NCBI RefSeq assembly: GCF_947179165.1
Contig: NC_077239.1
Location: forward strand, 33,432,134 to 33,496,133
Length of the DNA: 64,000 nt
Direction of reading: 5' to 3'
DNA from: Solanum dulcamara
Lineage: Eukaryota > Streptophyta > Magnoliopsida > Solanales > Solanaceae
Shown here: positions 9,797-21,092 of the stretch, piece after piece
Numbering within the stretch: the first letter of the stretch is position 1
Layout: the number at the start of each line of letters is the position of its first letter
Notes under the pieces: model-generated
What the model was told of the DNA's origin: nothing
Database searches by the model: none
The model's input: only the letters and a program-made list of their open reading frames with translations
Position numbers and translations under genes: made by a program

Positions 9797-10557
9797 GAGA
9801 AAGAGAACAAAACAAATATGACAAAAAGAGATTATAAAGGCGTGTTGGTACAACGACACATATAGAACAGAGTAAGCCAAGAGCGGAAAAGATTATGATT
9901 GAAATACAATGCACCTCGTGAAAATGGCACAAGAATAGTTGTACAACCTATGAATATTGGCATACTAAGAGCGAGGTCAAATGATTACTCGATAAAAGAA
10001 AGTCAGTAATAATAATGTGATTGCCATATTTAGAATCTATTCAGGAAAAGTGTAAGATGGTTCGAGGCAGAACTATTCAGATATAATCGATATTAAGGAC
10101 AAGAGCCATAAAGGAGCCTTGACCTCGACTAAAGGAGGTAAGCCACTAGTATATAAATGCTAAGGAATTTTCTGGGCTGCTCTATGTCCGTACACACGTT
10201 TATGTAAGGATTACAATATGATGTATGGTAAGAAAACTAGAGAAAAGATCTGAGTAAAAGAGAAAGATAGCATACCTAAGGTATTACAAGTTGGATTAAG
10301 AGGAGTTGTACAATAGCTTAAGTTAAAAGAAGCATCAGCAGTCTGATAGCCTATCTCAGGGAATGGAAACCCCGACTCAGAGGTGGAAAGCAGTTAATAT
10401 GTATTATAGTACGAGCTGACCTCGCATTCTGAGGAACTGGGAGTTCATACGGGCTATGGTAGATGGGCTGATAGAATCAACCTGTTCCCCTCTAATTAGG
10501 AAGGCATATTCAGCTGAGGGTTCTACGAAATGACATAGTAGGGAAACAATAAGATTT
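9797..10557 (+). other. R2 internal region between 5S segment and integrase remnant
   Basis: No gene recognised. The stretch is absent from R1, which joins across it at a 7-base repeat AAGGGAT (9687-9693 and 10630-10636). Parts resemble R5b 48640-48700 (AAAGGAGGTA block). Confidence 0.5.
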
Positions 10558-11222
10558 CACGGAGTCCCCACATCTATTATCTCAGATAGAAAAGTTCAAT
10601 TTACCGCTAACTGCTGGAAATCATTTCGAAAGGGATTGAGGAACCCAGATGAATCTTAGTATGACATTTTGCCCTTCGATTAAGGGACAGGCCCGAATGT
10701 GATCCACTAAATTAGTAATAAAGTAAAGCTTATTCCAGGACAAGATATCGATTAGCAGCCTAGAGTCGGCAAGAAGGGGATACATTGGTCCTTCTTAAGT
10801 CATTTGTAAAGTAGGTAAGATTGCCTATGAGTTGGACCTACCGTCCGATTTGAAACAACACATTCAGTTTTCACAGATCAATGCTCCGTAAGAATGGGAA
10901 CGACGCTCCCAGAATATTTCCCGTCGAGGAGGTCCACGTAACAGGGAGTTATCCTACGAGGGGAAACCTATCTCCATCCGGGATCAGCAGATTAAACGGG
11001 TTGCGAACTAAGGACATAACTTCCGTCAAGGTACTATGGCGTAATAAGAATCGTGAAGACATAAACTGGGAGGTTAAAAAGGACATGAAACACAAGTGTC
11101 CGTACCTATTCCCGATGTCTACGGATAGCCCCAGTCTTGGAACTCGTATATTAATTACTTGTATGAAAATGTATGTCATTCCAGTAGAAAGGCATCTCCC
11201 TATGATCCGTATAAAGTCTTAA
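10558..11222 (+). pseudogene. R2 integrase core and tail remnant
   Basis: The frame from 10558 reads GVPTSIISDRKVQFTANCWKSF, shown here with the second catalytic Asp (SD) of a gypsy integrase. After several stops, the pol tail follows: a YEL-LPSDL stretch near 10826-10855, then 10881-11222 with MLRKN, RIFPVEEVHVT and VKVLWRN...WE...PYLF. A frameshifted middle block (SYPTRGNLSPSGISRL) is shared with R1. The first catalytic Asp, the Glu region and the zinc domain are not recognisable. It cannot encode an active integrase. Confidence 0.75.
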
Positions 11223-11256
11223 GGAAAGTTTTATTCAACATTCGGGGACGAATGTT

Positions 11257-11272
11257 CTAAAGGGGGGAAGGA
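11257..11272 (+). other. R2 polypurine tract
   Basis: CTAAAGGGGGGAAGGA directly precedes the 3' LTR at 11273. Confidence 0.93.
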
Positions 11273-14200
11273 TGTTACACCCCGCACTCTTGAGCTCGGA
11301 ACGTCTTCTTGAGTTCCTTAGACACTATCATGTGAGCCGGATAAGCTACGACACTATCAAACAACTCTAAGGAAAGAAAATTGTGATACCTCGCGAGAAG
11401 GGAGGTTGGAGATAGAGTCATAAGAATCCGGAAAGAGTTGGAGGCTAAGAAATGAGTCGTAGGACTCGATTTACCTACGTAAGACACTAAGTTAAGAGTC
11501 TTATACACTTAAGTTGCTTAAGGATATACCAAGCCTACATAGCACGGATTACATAGGCTCTTAAAATAAAGTGAGATGACAAACCTACGAAAGGAAGCAA
11601 AAACTAGTTTCCGAACTTATGAAAGCAAAGCAAGCAGGTGACAAACAGGTAGGTGACACACCTAGGTGGGACCCACACTGCCACATGGCAGCATGTGACT
11701 GGCCGAATAAGTTGAGGTGGCACCCTAGGAGGCTGCCACGTGTCACCCTAGGGGGCTGCCACGTGGCACCTTCTAAAAAGGTGTATATATATGCATTATG
11801 TGACTCTTAACTTGTTCATTATCCAAAAATCAGCCAAGGAAGTTGAGAGAAAACGTGAGAGAAAGAGAGAAAGCTAGGCAGCCACGGATTGAAGAACCCG
11901 TTTTTAAAGAGGACTGCTGTTACTAATACTATCATAAATCCTTCTGTATAGTTCCGTTTCAAGTGATTCAAGATGTTTTGGAAATCTATTGCATAGGTCT
12001 ATAACTTTCGTTTAGCCTCTGAAACCCAGTTTTGCTTTTATCAGCTCGAAAAAGGGTGATGAAGTATGGGGTAGGTGCTGCCCAGATTTCGTTTTGGAAA
12101 TCCTACACAGACTGCTGTTGGTATTTTGGGCATATCTCTTTGTACAAAATTGCTGTAGGGATGATTCTAAATGGTATGCGATCTTGAGACACATGTCTAT
12201 AACTTTCATTGAGAACACAAATCCTGTTACCGTCAATTAGCCCTTCGAAACTAAGGGACAATACGAGACAGTAACCTGCCCAGAATTCACGTTTTGACAA
12301 CTTTGGTGAATTTTGACCAATTTCGGGTGAGGTAAGGTCTTACCTTCTAATTTGAAGTTTATGGTGTTTTTATAAGGTGTATTAAACACCTTTTAGGCTG
12401 CTGGAAGTGTAAAAATGTCATAGCAATGTTTAACGTTCGAAGCAATCCAAATTGTAGTCGTTATAGTCGAATTGTTGTCGAAGTGAAGTGTTGTTAGTGT
12501 GAGTGGTTGCTGCAGGGGTGTGAGGTGTGGTTGCAGGGCCTAAATGTGTTTTAAAGTGGTTTATGGTGCTGCTGGTTGAAGCCACATGACCCCTCGTTGT
12601 GTATAATTAAAGGCGTTACAAAATAAAGTCTAGACGCCCTATTGTGATATCGTATTTTTGAATAAGTCGTTTGAAGTTTATGTTGTATATTGTTGTTGCG
12701 AATTGCTTAAACATATGCTGCTGGTTGCATTGTTGGTTGGCTGCAGGTTCTAAGGACATAGTTGGGAATTCGGATAGGGCACATTATAGGGGAGGTGCTG
12801 TCCGATTTTCGTTAACATCCTAACTAGTTAAGGAACTAGTCGAGAAGGCGAGCGAAGGGATGAATGTTATGAATACTCGTGGGTAGTCTAAGTTGCTGAA
12901 AAGTCCAAGGTTGTTAATACTTACATTACTTCCATGTTAAATAGGTTTCAAGGACAACGATGTGGACGTGATTAAGAGAAGTCCATACAAGGTATGTGAA
13001 GCTTTCTTTTGGCATGTTTTTGGAATTAGTATGTAGAACTATCTTTCTTTTCTTTTGGCATGTCTTAGATGTAAGTTATAAATGATATGTATATGATATG
13101 TGGGATTCAATCCATTCATAAAGCTCTGGATATAAGTCGAAACTCTTATTTACTTCTTGATGTTAGAACTCCTGCAATAGCTGAGTTATTGCCCTTAAGT
13201 CTTTTATGTGATGAAAACTAGTACATGTAAAGCCCATTTCTCCTTTCCTTTGGAATGGCTTAATTTTAAGTTAAATAGTATATGATATAGGTTTAGAGGT
13301 AATTCCATTTATGAGCTCTGATTGTAACTCGTGACTTGTAGTTACTCCTGAATATTAAGAGTCTGAAAGTAGTCAAACAATTATTCTCAAGACTGCTATA
13401 CAGTGAATAGTAAGTGGAGATACAAGCTCCTTTCCTTGAAATCTCTGGAATGATCAATGTCACTGATTACATAACTGTGTCTCTGATTGCATAACTGTGT
13501 CTTTGATTGCATAAACCATGTTTCTGATTGCATAAGTTATATGGCATTGTCTGGATGCATGTTTGTGATTCTTGAGGCCCCAACTGATGTAAGCCCTAAT
13601 GACATCTAAAGGGATACCTCGGATAATTACTCCCCCAGTCTTCAGGTGACGGTTCACCTGACTGTTTCATTGAGTCTTAGATAATGACTTGGTTGCATAT
13701 GGTTTCTCACTACTCTACTCGTACATACTGTAACCCATCCTTCCTCGAGTCCCACGATGGGCCGGGATATGTTATCGTGCACAGTGTTACTACTTCTTTC
13801 ACCGCGTCCCGGGCCGGATGTGTATAGTTCCACGCACGAGGAGACGATGCCATACGTGAGGTGTGATATATGTTATATGTTATGACGATACGATTATTCA
13901 CCGATTCCCGGGCCGGCTGTAATATGATTGTATGTGTGGTGAAATAAGGAAGGAACACCGAGTCCCTCCTTAGAGGACCGGGTACATATGTATATTATGA
14001 TGGTACGCTATAGACGTACACCACTCCATTCACCGAGTCCCTCACTAAAGGGCCGGATACTTTATGTAGGCATACATATGAGATTAAAGCAATACATTGT
14101 GTCCCTGAGCCCCGCAGTGAACCGGGTGTGATACGATGATATATATGATAAGATGATACCGTATACGATGGTATGATACCGTATACGATGATATGATGAA

Positions 14201-14926
14201 ATGAAATGCATTATGATATGATGATATGTGATTATGAAGAAGTGATTATAACACCGAGTTCACTAGAGGGTCGGGCACAGCATATGATGATGTGTATGAT
14301 TTACGTGTCCTAAGGTGCAGGTAATTCATTTAGTTATTATACTTGTCCCCTGCATCCCTATTTCAGTTATGATCTCAGTTACGATGTGTTATGCTTTACA
14401 TACTCAGTACATATATCGTACTGACCCCCCTTTTCTCAGGGGGGCTGCGTTTCATGCCCGCAGGTACAGATGTTTATTCTGGAGATTCATCAGCATAGGA
14501 GTTCCTCTCAGCTGTGTCGGAAGTGCTTCACTGTTCTGGAGCCTAAATTTTGATGCTAGTCACTTAATGTATATATTTGTACATTCAGGGGTACGGCGGG
14601 GGCCTTGTTCCGCCATATGTTGTTGTTACTATTCTTAGAAGTCTGTAGACATATGTATATGTGGGTTGTTTGTGAGTTAGTTTTGATGTTGCCTATTCGA
14701 TATGTTGTGAATGTTTTTGTTATAGCAGCCTTGTCGGCTCACGTGCCCTTTCATGATATGATACAAATGAAAGAGGCTACATGTACATAAAAAAAAGTTT
14801 TAAACTATTGGGGCTTTTGTATATAGTATCACATCACACACGGTTCAACTTACGTGTAGTTGATAAATATGCATAAGAGGGTTCAGGTCGGACCCCAATT
14901 GCGGCCTACGGGGTTGGGTCGTGACA
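11273..14926 (+). repeat. R2 3' LTR (3654 bp)
   Basis: Collinear with 3966-7599 apart from about 24 substitutions and one extra 20-bp unit near 14153-14192, where GATACCGTATACGATG is duplicated. It has the same promoter, unit array and twin hairpin. The TSD copy GGCAC follows at 14927-14931. Confidence 0.94.
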
Positions 14927-17524
14927 GGCACAATCGAAATGAACTCACAAACAACCAACATCAATATGTCTACAGACCTCTAAGAATAGTAACAACAACA
15001 TATGGTGGGACAGGGCCCCCGCCATACCCCTGAATATTCAAATATATACATATCAAATGACCAGCATCAAAAGTTAGGCTCCGGAATAGTAGAGCGCTCC
15101 CAACATCGCTGAGTGGAAACCCTAAGTCGGCGGACTTCCAAAATGTACATATGTACCTACGGGCATGAAATGCAGTCCCCCAAAGAATGGGGGGTCAGTA
15201 CGATATATGTACTGAGTATATAAAGCATGGACTGTAACTAGTAAAGCCATTACCAAAACAGAAGGTGCAAAAATGAGCAAACTATCCAGAATACCAAAAT
15301 ACTTTTCATAACCACAAATAATGTATGCAGAGAAACATATGCCATATCCGGTCCCATTATGGGACTCAGTGAACAAATACAAAATGTGGTCGCCGCCCCG
15401 TCACTGGCGCCACAGCACATCATAACTCCAGAGTAGAGAATATCTCCGTAACAGATCATATCATATCATATGGTCATATCAGATCATATCATATCATAGG
15501 TGTACATGGCACATCATATCTCCACAAATCAAACCCATGTACAGGTCGTACCTGCCCCCTCACGTTGGGGCATGGCGAACAATGTAGAAAAGTACGCACG
15601 ATAACAAAACCTGGCCCGGGCTCGGTGAAAGAAGCATTAAGGCATCCACGAGTGGAGTAGTGAGAAACCAAATGCAATTTAAATCATATTTGAAACTCGA
15701 TGGAATACTCAAAATAAACTATCACTCAAAATCCAAACAAGGGTCATATCAAGTACCTTTTGAAAGTTACTATGGGTTACATCAAAATCAAACTTTTGGG
15801 AATCATATACACATATCAAGGCATAACAAAATATCTTTTGGAAGTCGAGAAGTTGGCCATTCTAGCGGCTTTACGAATAGGAACTTCTTTAAAATCATAT
15901 GAAAGTTATATACTTGTTTCTTAAAATCCATGCCGAAAAGGAATATTAGCTTTATATACTTATGTCAGAGAAATGCTAAAAGAAAGTATAAGCCTTGCAT
16001 ACGTATGCCAAAATATGCCAAAAGAAAGAAACGTTAGCTTTGCATACTTATACCAAAACATGCCAAAAGAAGGAATAACTTTACATACTTATACCAAAAC
16101 ATGCCAAAAGAAGGAATAGCTTTACATACCTGTTACGGGTTACTTTTTATCCCGTTCGTCTCGTCGTCCTTTAAACCTAAGTAACATAAAAGCAATATGA
16201 GTATCAACCCTTCTTAACTTTCCAGCATCTTAGGTTACACCTTAGTATTAATGGAGTATATTTCCTTAGTCGTTTCCTCGACTAGTTCTGTTATTCGCTA
16301 AGGCATCGACGAAAATTGGACAGCACCTCCCCTATAATGTGCCCTATCCGAATTTCCAATTAGGTCCCTAAGACCTACAGCCAACCAACAACAACAACCT
16401 GCAAAACGGAGGGCCATGTGGCTGAAAACAGCAGCTCCCCCACTTAGTTTAGATAAATTTTAGACCCTGCAACACGCCACAACACAACCAGTAGCAGCCC
16501 CCACGCGCACAACACCTTATTTCGACAACAACTTAACTATAGCAATTCTAAATTCGTTTATTTCGAACGCCGAACTTTTCAAACCTTTTCCCCAACTTCC
16601 AGCAGGTCCTAAGGTGTGTAATACACCATAATGTAACATCATAAACTTCAAATTAGAGGGGAAGAACTTACCTTTCCCGAAATTGGCTAGAACTCGCCAA
16701 AATCGCGCCTCGGAACTTTTTTTCAACGTGCTGTAACGTCGTGGCAGCTTGCTGTCCGTTTTTTGCTGCACCAAACTCTAATTTTATACTAATAATACTT
16801 CCATATCATTGTGGTATACGCTATATAATTAATTCACAGAACGAAATCGGGAATTACCTTATTTTTCTCCCAAAGCCGTCACCCTTTTCTCTCTTAGCTT
16901 AGGGTTTGTTTTCTCTTGTTGCTGCTGATTTTTTTGGATCAGAACTGAAGACATTAGTCATATATACATATATTTAGGTGGCCCTAGGTGGTGACACGTG
17001 TCATCCCCTTAGGATGACACGTGTCAAGCCATGATTGGCCACCGTGTCATGCTGTCAATTAGTGGCTGCCACGTGGCAGCGGGGTCCACCTCCCCCAAGC
17101 AGCTGCATCACCTACTTGACCCTAAGTAGGTGCATCACCTGCTTGCTTGAGGTGCTGCCATGTGTCGCTCCTCCATTGGATGCCATGCGTTGTCTTTTTC
17201 CCTTCCTCGCGGGTTCGTAATCTCATCTTACTTTAAGAGCCCATGTAATCCGCACTACGTAAGCTTGATATATTCTTAAGCAACTTAAGTGTATAAGACT
17301 CTTAACTTAGTGGCTTACGTAGGTAAATCGAGTCCTACGACTCATTTCTTAGCCTCCAACTCTTTCCGGATTCTTATGACTCTATCTCTAACCTCCCTTC
17401 TCACGAGGTATCACAATCTTCTTTCCTTAGAGTTGTTTGATAGTGTCATAGCTTATCCGGCTCACATGATAGTGTCTAAGGAACTTAAGAAGACGTTCCG
17501 AGCTTAAGAGTGCAGGGTGTAACA
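14927..17524 (-). repeat. R1 5' LTR, proximal part
   Basis: Continues the LTR interrupted at 3965. The first five bases are the duplicated target GGCAC. On the minus strand the LTR starts at 17524 (TGTTACA). The promoter region is near 16970-17110, again with GACACGTGTC palindromes. Frames at 15122-15902 are shadows that recur in the R7 LTRs. Confidence 0.92.
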
Positions 17525-19817
17525 AATATCTAGTGTGCCATCTTATTGATTATCTTGGCTTTTAGTCTCGAAAAATATTTGGAGGCATTACTATCACTGA
17601 GCCTACAGAACCTCACAGATCCTCTCAACACCCAACACCATGTGTGAATAAAAAAGACAAAGACAAAGGAAAAGAGAAGCGATAGTTAGTTGATGAGTCA
17701 AGCTCTATTAATGACTTATCCTTAGATCATGCCATGCCCGAACAGGGTGAGGGTGCTTCTGCTTTAGTTCATGCACCCATTGTGATCCCAACCTATCATT
17801 TTGGCTAAAGCGCAGGTATATGAGCGCTCACGGATTGAGATACGTTCCAAAGTCATCTAAGATCCTATGGCTAACAAGGTGCCCTGACGTCCCATTTATT
17901 GATGCTTCTGATATTTGTGTGGTCCTCACATCATCTAGTGTCATCCAAAGGATTGAGGTGGATTGTATGAGAGATGTTCAGACTTAGAGAAGATCACCAC
18001 CAATTGATACTACACCGATAGTAGACTCAAAGTCTCTGGAGGCAGGCACTATACCTCCCGTTCCTACAATACCAGGTACATCTTCTACCTTCATACACTT
18101 CTACTATCCCTCAATCTAGTTTCACACATCGGCCTCCTCTAAAACAAGCATGCTATTAGATGATCATCATTGCCTATTTGGTTGATGTGAGGGAGTTGAG
18201 ACTTGAGGCTTCTTTCTCTACCATGATTTCCATGGCTATTGAGGTTTCCCTTGAACCTTTACGAGGTAAGGTAGTGGGACATGATGCTACATTGATAGAT
18301 ATTGCCTAAGTGTAGATACTCTCATCGCTCGAGTTGAGGATTAGGAAAAGGATAACAGATATTCTGTTGATTTGGAGTCCATACGGACTGATATCAAAGA
18401 CATAAGGCGAGATGTGGATGAGCTTAGGTACACAAATATTACTATGCTTTGGGTGGTGTTGATGTCCCTGAGGGTCCAAGTTTTGAAGTCCCTCTAGTGT
18501 ACGGAGGTGTTAATGTTGAGATCCCTCCGATTTCTATGACCAAGTTGATGCAGTTGCTGGTGATGATGGTGAGGAGCCTCTTCAAAATAATTGAGGAGGA
18601 CTTAGGTGTGATTGAGTAGCAGGCCGATGATATATATGAAGGTATTGCTGATTTGGAGTTTGTGTAGCTCCAGGTTTCTATGGAGAATTCGCTTGCTTAT
18701 CCTTCCCTCTGGAGCCATCTCCCATACCTCCTAGTAAGACACCGGGCACTAATTCCCCAATTGAGGACGCGTCTGCAATGCAGAGATCTCCTCAAGCTTA
18801 GCCTAAAAGGGGGATCCTTATCTCTATCTCTTTTACTTTCCTATTTTTATTTTTGCATTGAGGACACTGGTTTTTCTTTTTGATAGGGTGAGGGTTCCTT
18901 CGGTACCTAACCTTCTTACTTTTGTTTTTTTTGGAAACTTTACCATTTTGGATTGTAAATAGTACAGTGTTATTTTGATCACTTGTATATATCTAGTTTT
19001 GGGAATTTTGTCTAATTATAACCTTCTTGGAGCATTGGGCATTTTAAATAGCCAACTTAGGCCAAAAAACTAAGAAGGTGGTTTGGTAAATATGGGAAAG
19101 AAGCTGGAGAAATGTTTCATGAGGAATCACCCTTGGATGCTTGATAAATAAAAAGAGAGAAGAAAAGAATCGAAAAGAAAAACAAAGTGCGGAAAATTGT
19201 TGTGATGTTTTAGTTCAGATGTAAAAGGGGGTCCAAAGGGATTTATCGAAGATTGTGGAGTGCTATAAATGAAAAAGGTGATTCGTGAGCTTGATAAATG
19301 AAGAAAAAGGAAGAGAAATAAAATTGAACCATGCTTCAAGAAGGAAGAGTCACTGAGCCTAAATGATCATACCTCGTTCTTAGCTATTACAAGCCTTAAA
19401 GGACCTTTTGATATTGCATGATCTGATTGATCTATTGGTTGGAAAATAAGGGCAAGCCTATGGGTGAAGTTATTGATAATTTTGTATTTGTGAGTTGAGA
19501 GTTGTATTTGATTCCGTTGTTATAATCTTTGAATGGATTCTTGAGAGTGTGAAATCACTTCTTTGATGTGAGGGCATTCTATTATGTGCGTTGAACAAAC
19601 AATTACATTTTGAAGCGAGCAATTATGAGCATGAACTTGCATTGAGATTGATTAGTCATCGTTCGAAGTCTCTAGTTCATAATTGAACATTGCATGATAA
19701 ATTGAACCTTGTTTGCACTTATGTGTTTATTCTTGATGATCACTACTTGTAGTCATTGGTTTTGAACTGATTATTTTCTTGATTGACTTATGGACAAGCA
19801 AAACTCTAAGTTGGGGA
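17525..19817 (+). pseudogene. R3a: decayed retroelement polyprotein 3' region
   Basis: No open frame survives. Translated patches near 18310-18440 read like the acidic coiled-coil part (TLIARVED, DLESIRTDIKDIRRDVDELR) of the polyprotein / putative plant transposon protein family frequent in Solanaceae gypsy-type elements. A Pro/Thr/Ser-rich patch lies upstream. The A/G-rich tract CTCTAAGTTGGGGA before 19818 looks like a PPT. Family assignment is from memory. Confidence 0.5.
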
Positions 19818-20797
19818 TGTTGATGAGTCAGGAATTTAGACTCATTTAAAGCTCAAATATTAAGAAAATAGTGTCCTCTTTGCCTATATTTTGTTCAATA
19901 CTAACCTCAAAGTGATCCTTTGCAGATATGAGGAGTTAAGGACGGGGCATGAGCATGATGTTGAAGAAAAGAGCCAAAAAGTTTCAATAATGGGAAAAAT
20001 ACACTCTGTAGCTCACAAAGAGCCCTTGGAAACTCGCCAAGAGGACCATAAAGCTCGCCCAAGAGACCTAAAACTAAGGACAAGTTCCAAGGCAACTCAT
20101 TGAGATAAAGGCATCTTGGCAATTCATCGAGTGCAAAAGACGAGGCACATTGTGCCCGCCTAAAATATATGATTGATTGGTTTGAATAATGGCACAAAAA
20201 GGGCTATATAAGAGCAAAGAAAGAGACAAGCCAATTGGAAAGGCGAGCTCGGCTGAGCTCACCCAAAAGATCCGAAACATCTGAAAACTAGGCGACTAAA
20301 GATTGAAGCAAAAGGTCAAAACATTGAGTCATCGAGTCAATATGCAAACCTGATCAATATCACCAACTTTTTTGTGCAGTAACTTAAGAAGTGAGGTGTT
20401 GAAAGGCTAAAATTCCATGCTAATGGCGACTCGCCGACCACTTCGATAAGCACGACTAACGTCGCTGAAGTAGTTCGCGCAAGGAATTTTTGCCTATTGT
20501 CTTAGAAAGTATAAATTGATTTTAAAAGTCAAAAAAGACTACTTTTTGCATAGCTAAGAACCAGAGAATAGAATATTTCAGTTAGCTTGGGTTTTGACAT
20601 TATTCTTGGGGAAATTAGTGGGATTTTAGACTTGGGAATTTGAATTTGAAATGATTCTTTTCCAAATTAAATGGAAGACTATTATTTTGTTAAACTCCAT
20701 TTAATTTTTCAATGTATTTCTAAACCCCACCCTTCTAGGAGAGTTTCTTATATAGTTAATTTGTTGTTTTGGATTTGAGTTTTTGTATCAGCTCTAG
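19818..20797 (+). repeat. R3a putative LTR
   Basis: Begins TGTTGATGAGTCAGG right after a PPT-like tract. It has TATATAA at 20205-20211 in a promoter-like setting (GGGCTATATAAGAGC). The right end is not clear; the next recognisable border is the R4 start at 20798. Frames on either strand here are short and repeated in copy b. Confidence 0.5.
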
Positions 20798-21092
20798 TAT
20801 TATACCCTGTACTTTTGTACCTTGGGACGTGTTTTTAAGCTTCTTGAAAGTTGTCATGTGATCCCTACTAGCTACATTGTGACTAAACAATCCTAAGGAA
20901 GGGAAGATGAGGCCATCCCAAATGATTGAAAATAGATTTGAAAGAATGTGAAAGGAGTTGGAGGCTAAGTAAAAAGTCGTAGAACCCGACTTACTCGTGT
21001 AAGCTACCAACTTGGATGGTTTACAAAATTAAGCTACTTGAGTATACGTCGAGCTTAAGTCGCAAAGATTATATAGATTCTTAAAGTGAGAC
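20798..21092 (+). repeat. R4a: 5' stub of a long-LTR family member
   Basis: 295 bp resembling the start of the R2/R5 LTRs (TATTATACCCTGTACTTTTG; the terminal TG has become TA). It is cut by R5a. The R5a target copy is probably GAGAC at 21088-21092. Confidence 0.7.

Larger units (their letters stand above)
3966..14926 (+). mobile_element. R2: complete non-autonomous long-LTR retrotransposon
   Basis: This is a full 10,961-bp insertion: 5' LTR 3966-7599, internal region 7600-11272, 3' LTR 11273-14926, TSD GGCAC. It lies inside the R1 5' LTR. The LTRs differ at about 24 positions plus one 20-bp length change, about 0.7%, so it is the youngest complete insertion here. Two thirds of the element is LTR. 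The 3.67-kb interior has PBS, candidate leader intron, internal PPT, a 5S rRNA-like segment, an integrase remnant and PPT, but no gag, protease, RT or RNase H that I can recognise. The layout fits a large retrotransposon derivative (LARD) moved by proteins made elsewhere. Confidence 0.93.
1..17524 (-). mobile_element. R1: long-LTR gypsy-type element, minus strand, cut by window edge
   Basis: Read on the minus strand, the element starts at 17524 (TGTTACA terminus). Its 5' LTR runs down to 3728 and is interrupted by R2. The internal region is 3727-1557, and the 3' LTR starts at 1556 and runs off the left edge. Bases 1-1556 align with 15969-17524 with no net length change and about 41 differences (about 2.6%), so this is a true LTR pair. 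Without R2 the 5' LTR is about 2.83 kb. The internal region (2.17 kb) keeps PBS, PPT and an integrase C-terminal remnant but no RT. It is probably a non-autonomous relative of Del/Tekay chromoviruses; the lineage is inferred from the pol tail. Confidence 0.9.

Noticed and set aside
9694..10629. R2 region as an insertion with 7-bp target duplication AAGGGAT
   Set aside because: Integrase coding similarity runs across the right-hand AAGGGAT in R2, so R2 is the undeleted state and R1 carries a deletion.
11275..11508. Repeated 77-residue frame at LTR starts (also 1321-1554, 3968-4201)
   Set aside because: It is the U3 end of the LTR read on the strand opposite to the element; conservation reflects repeat copies, not coding.
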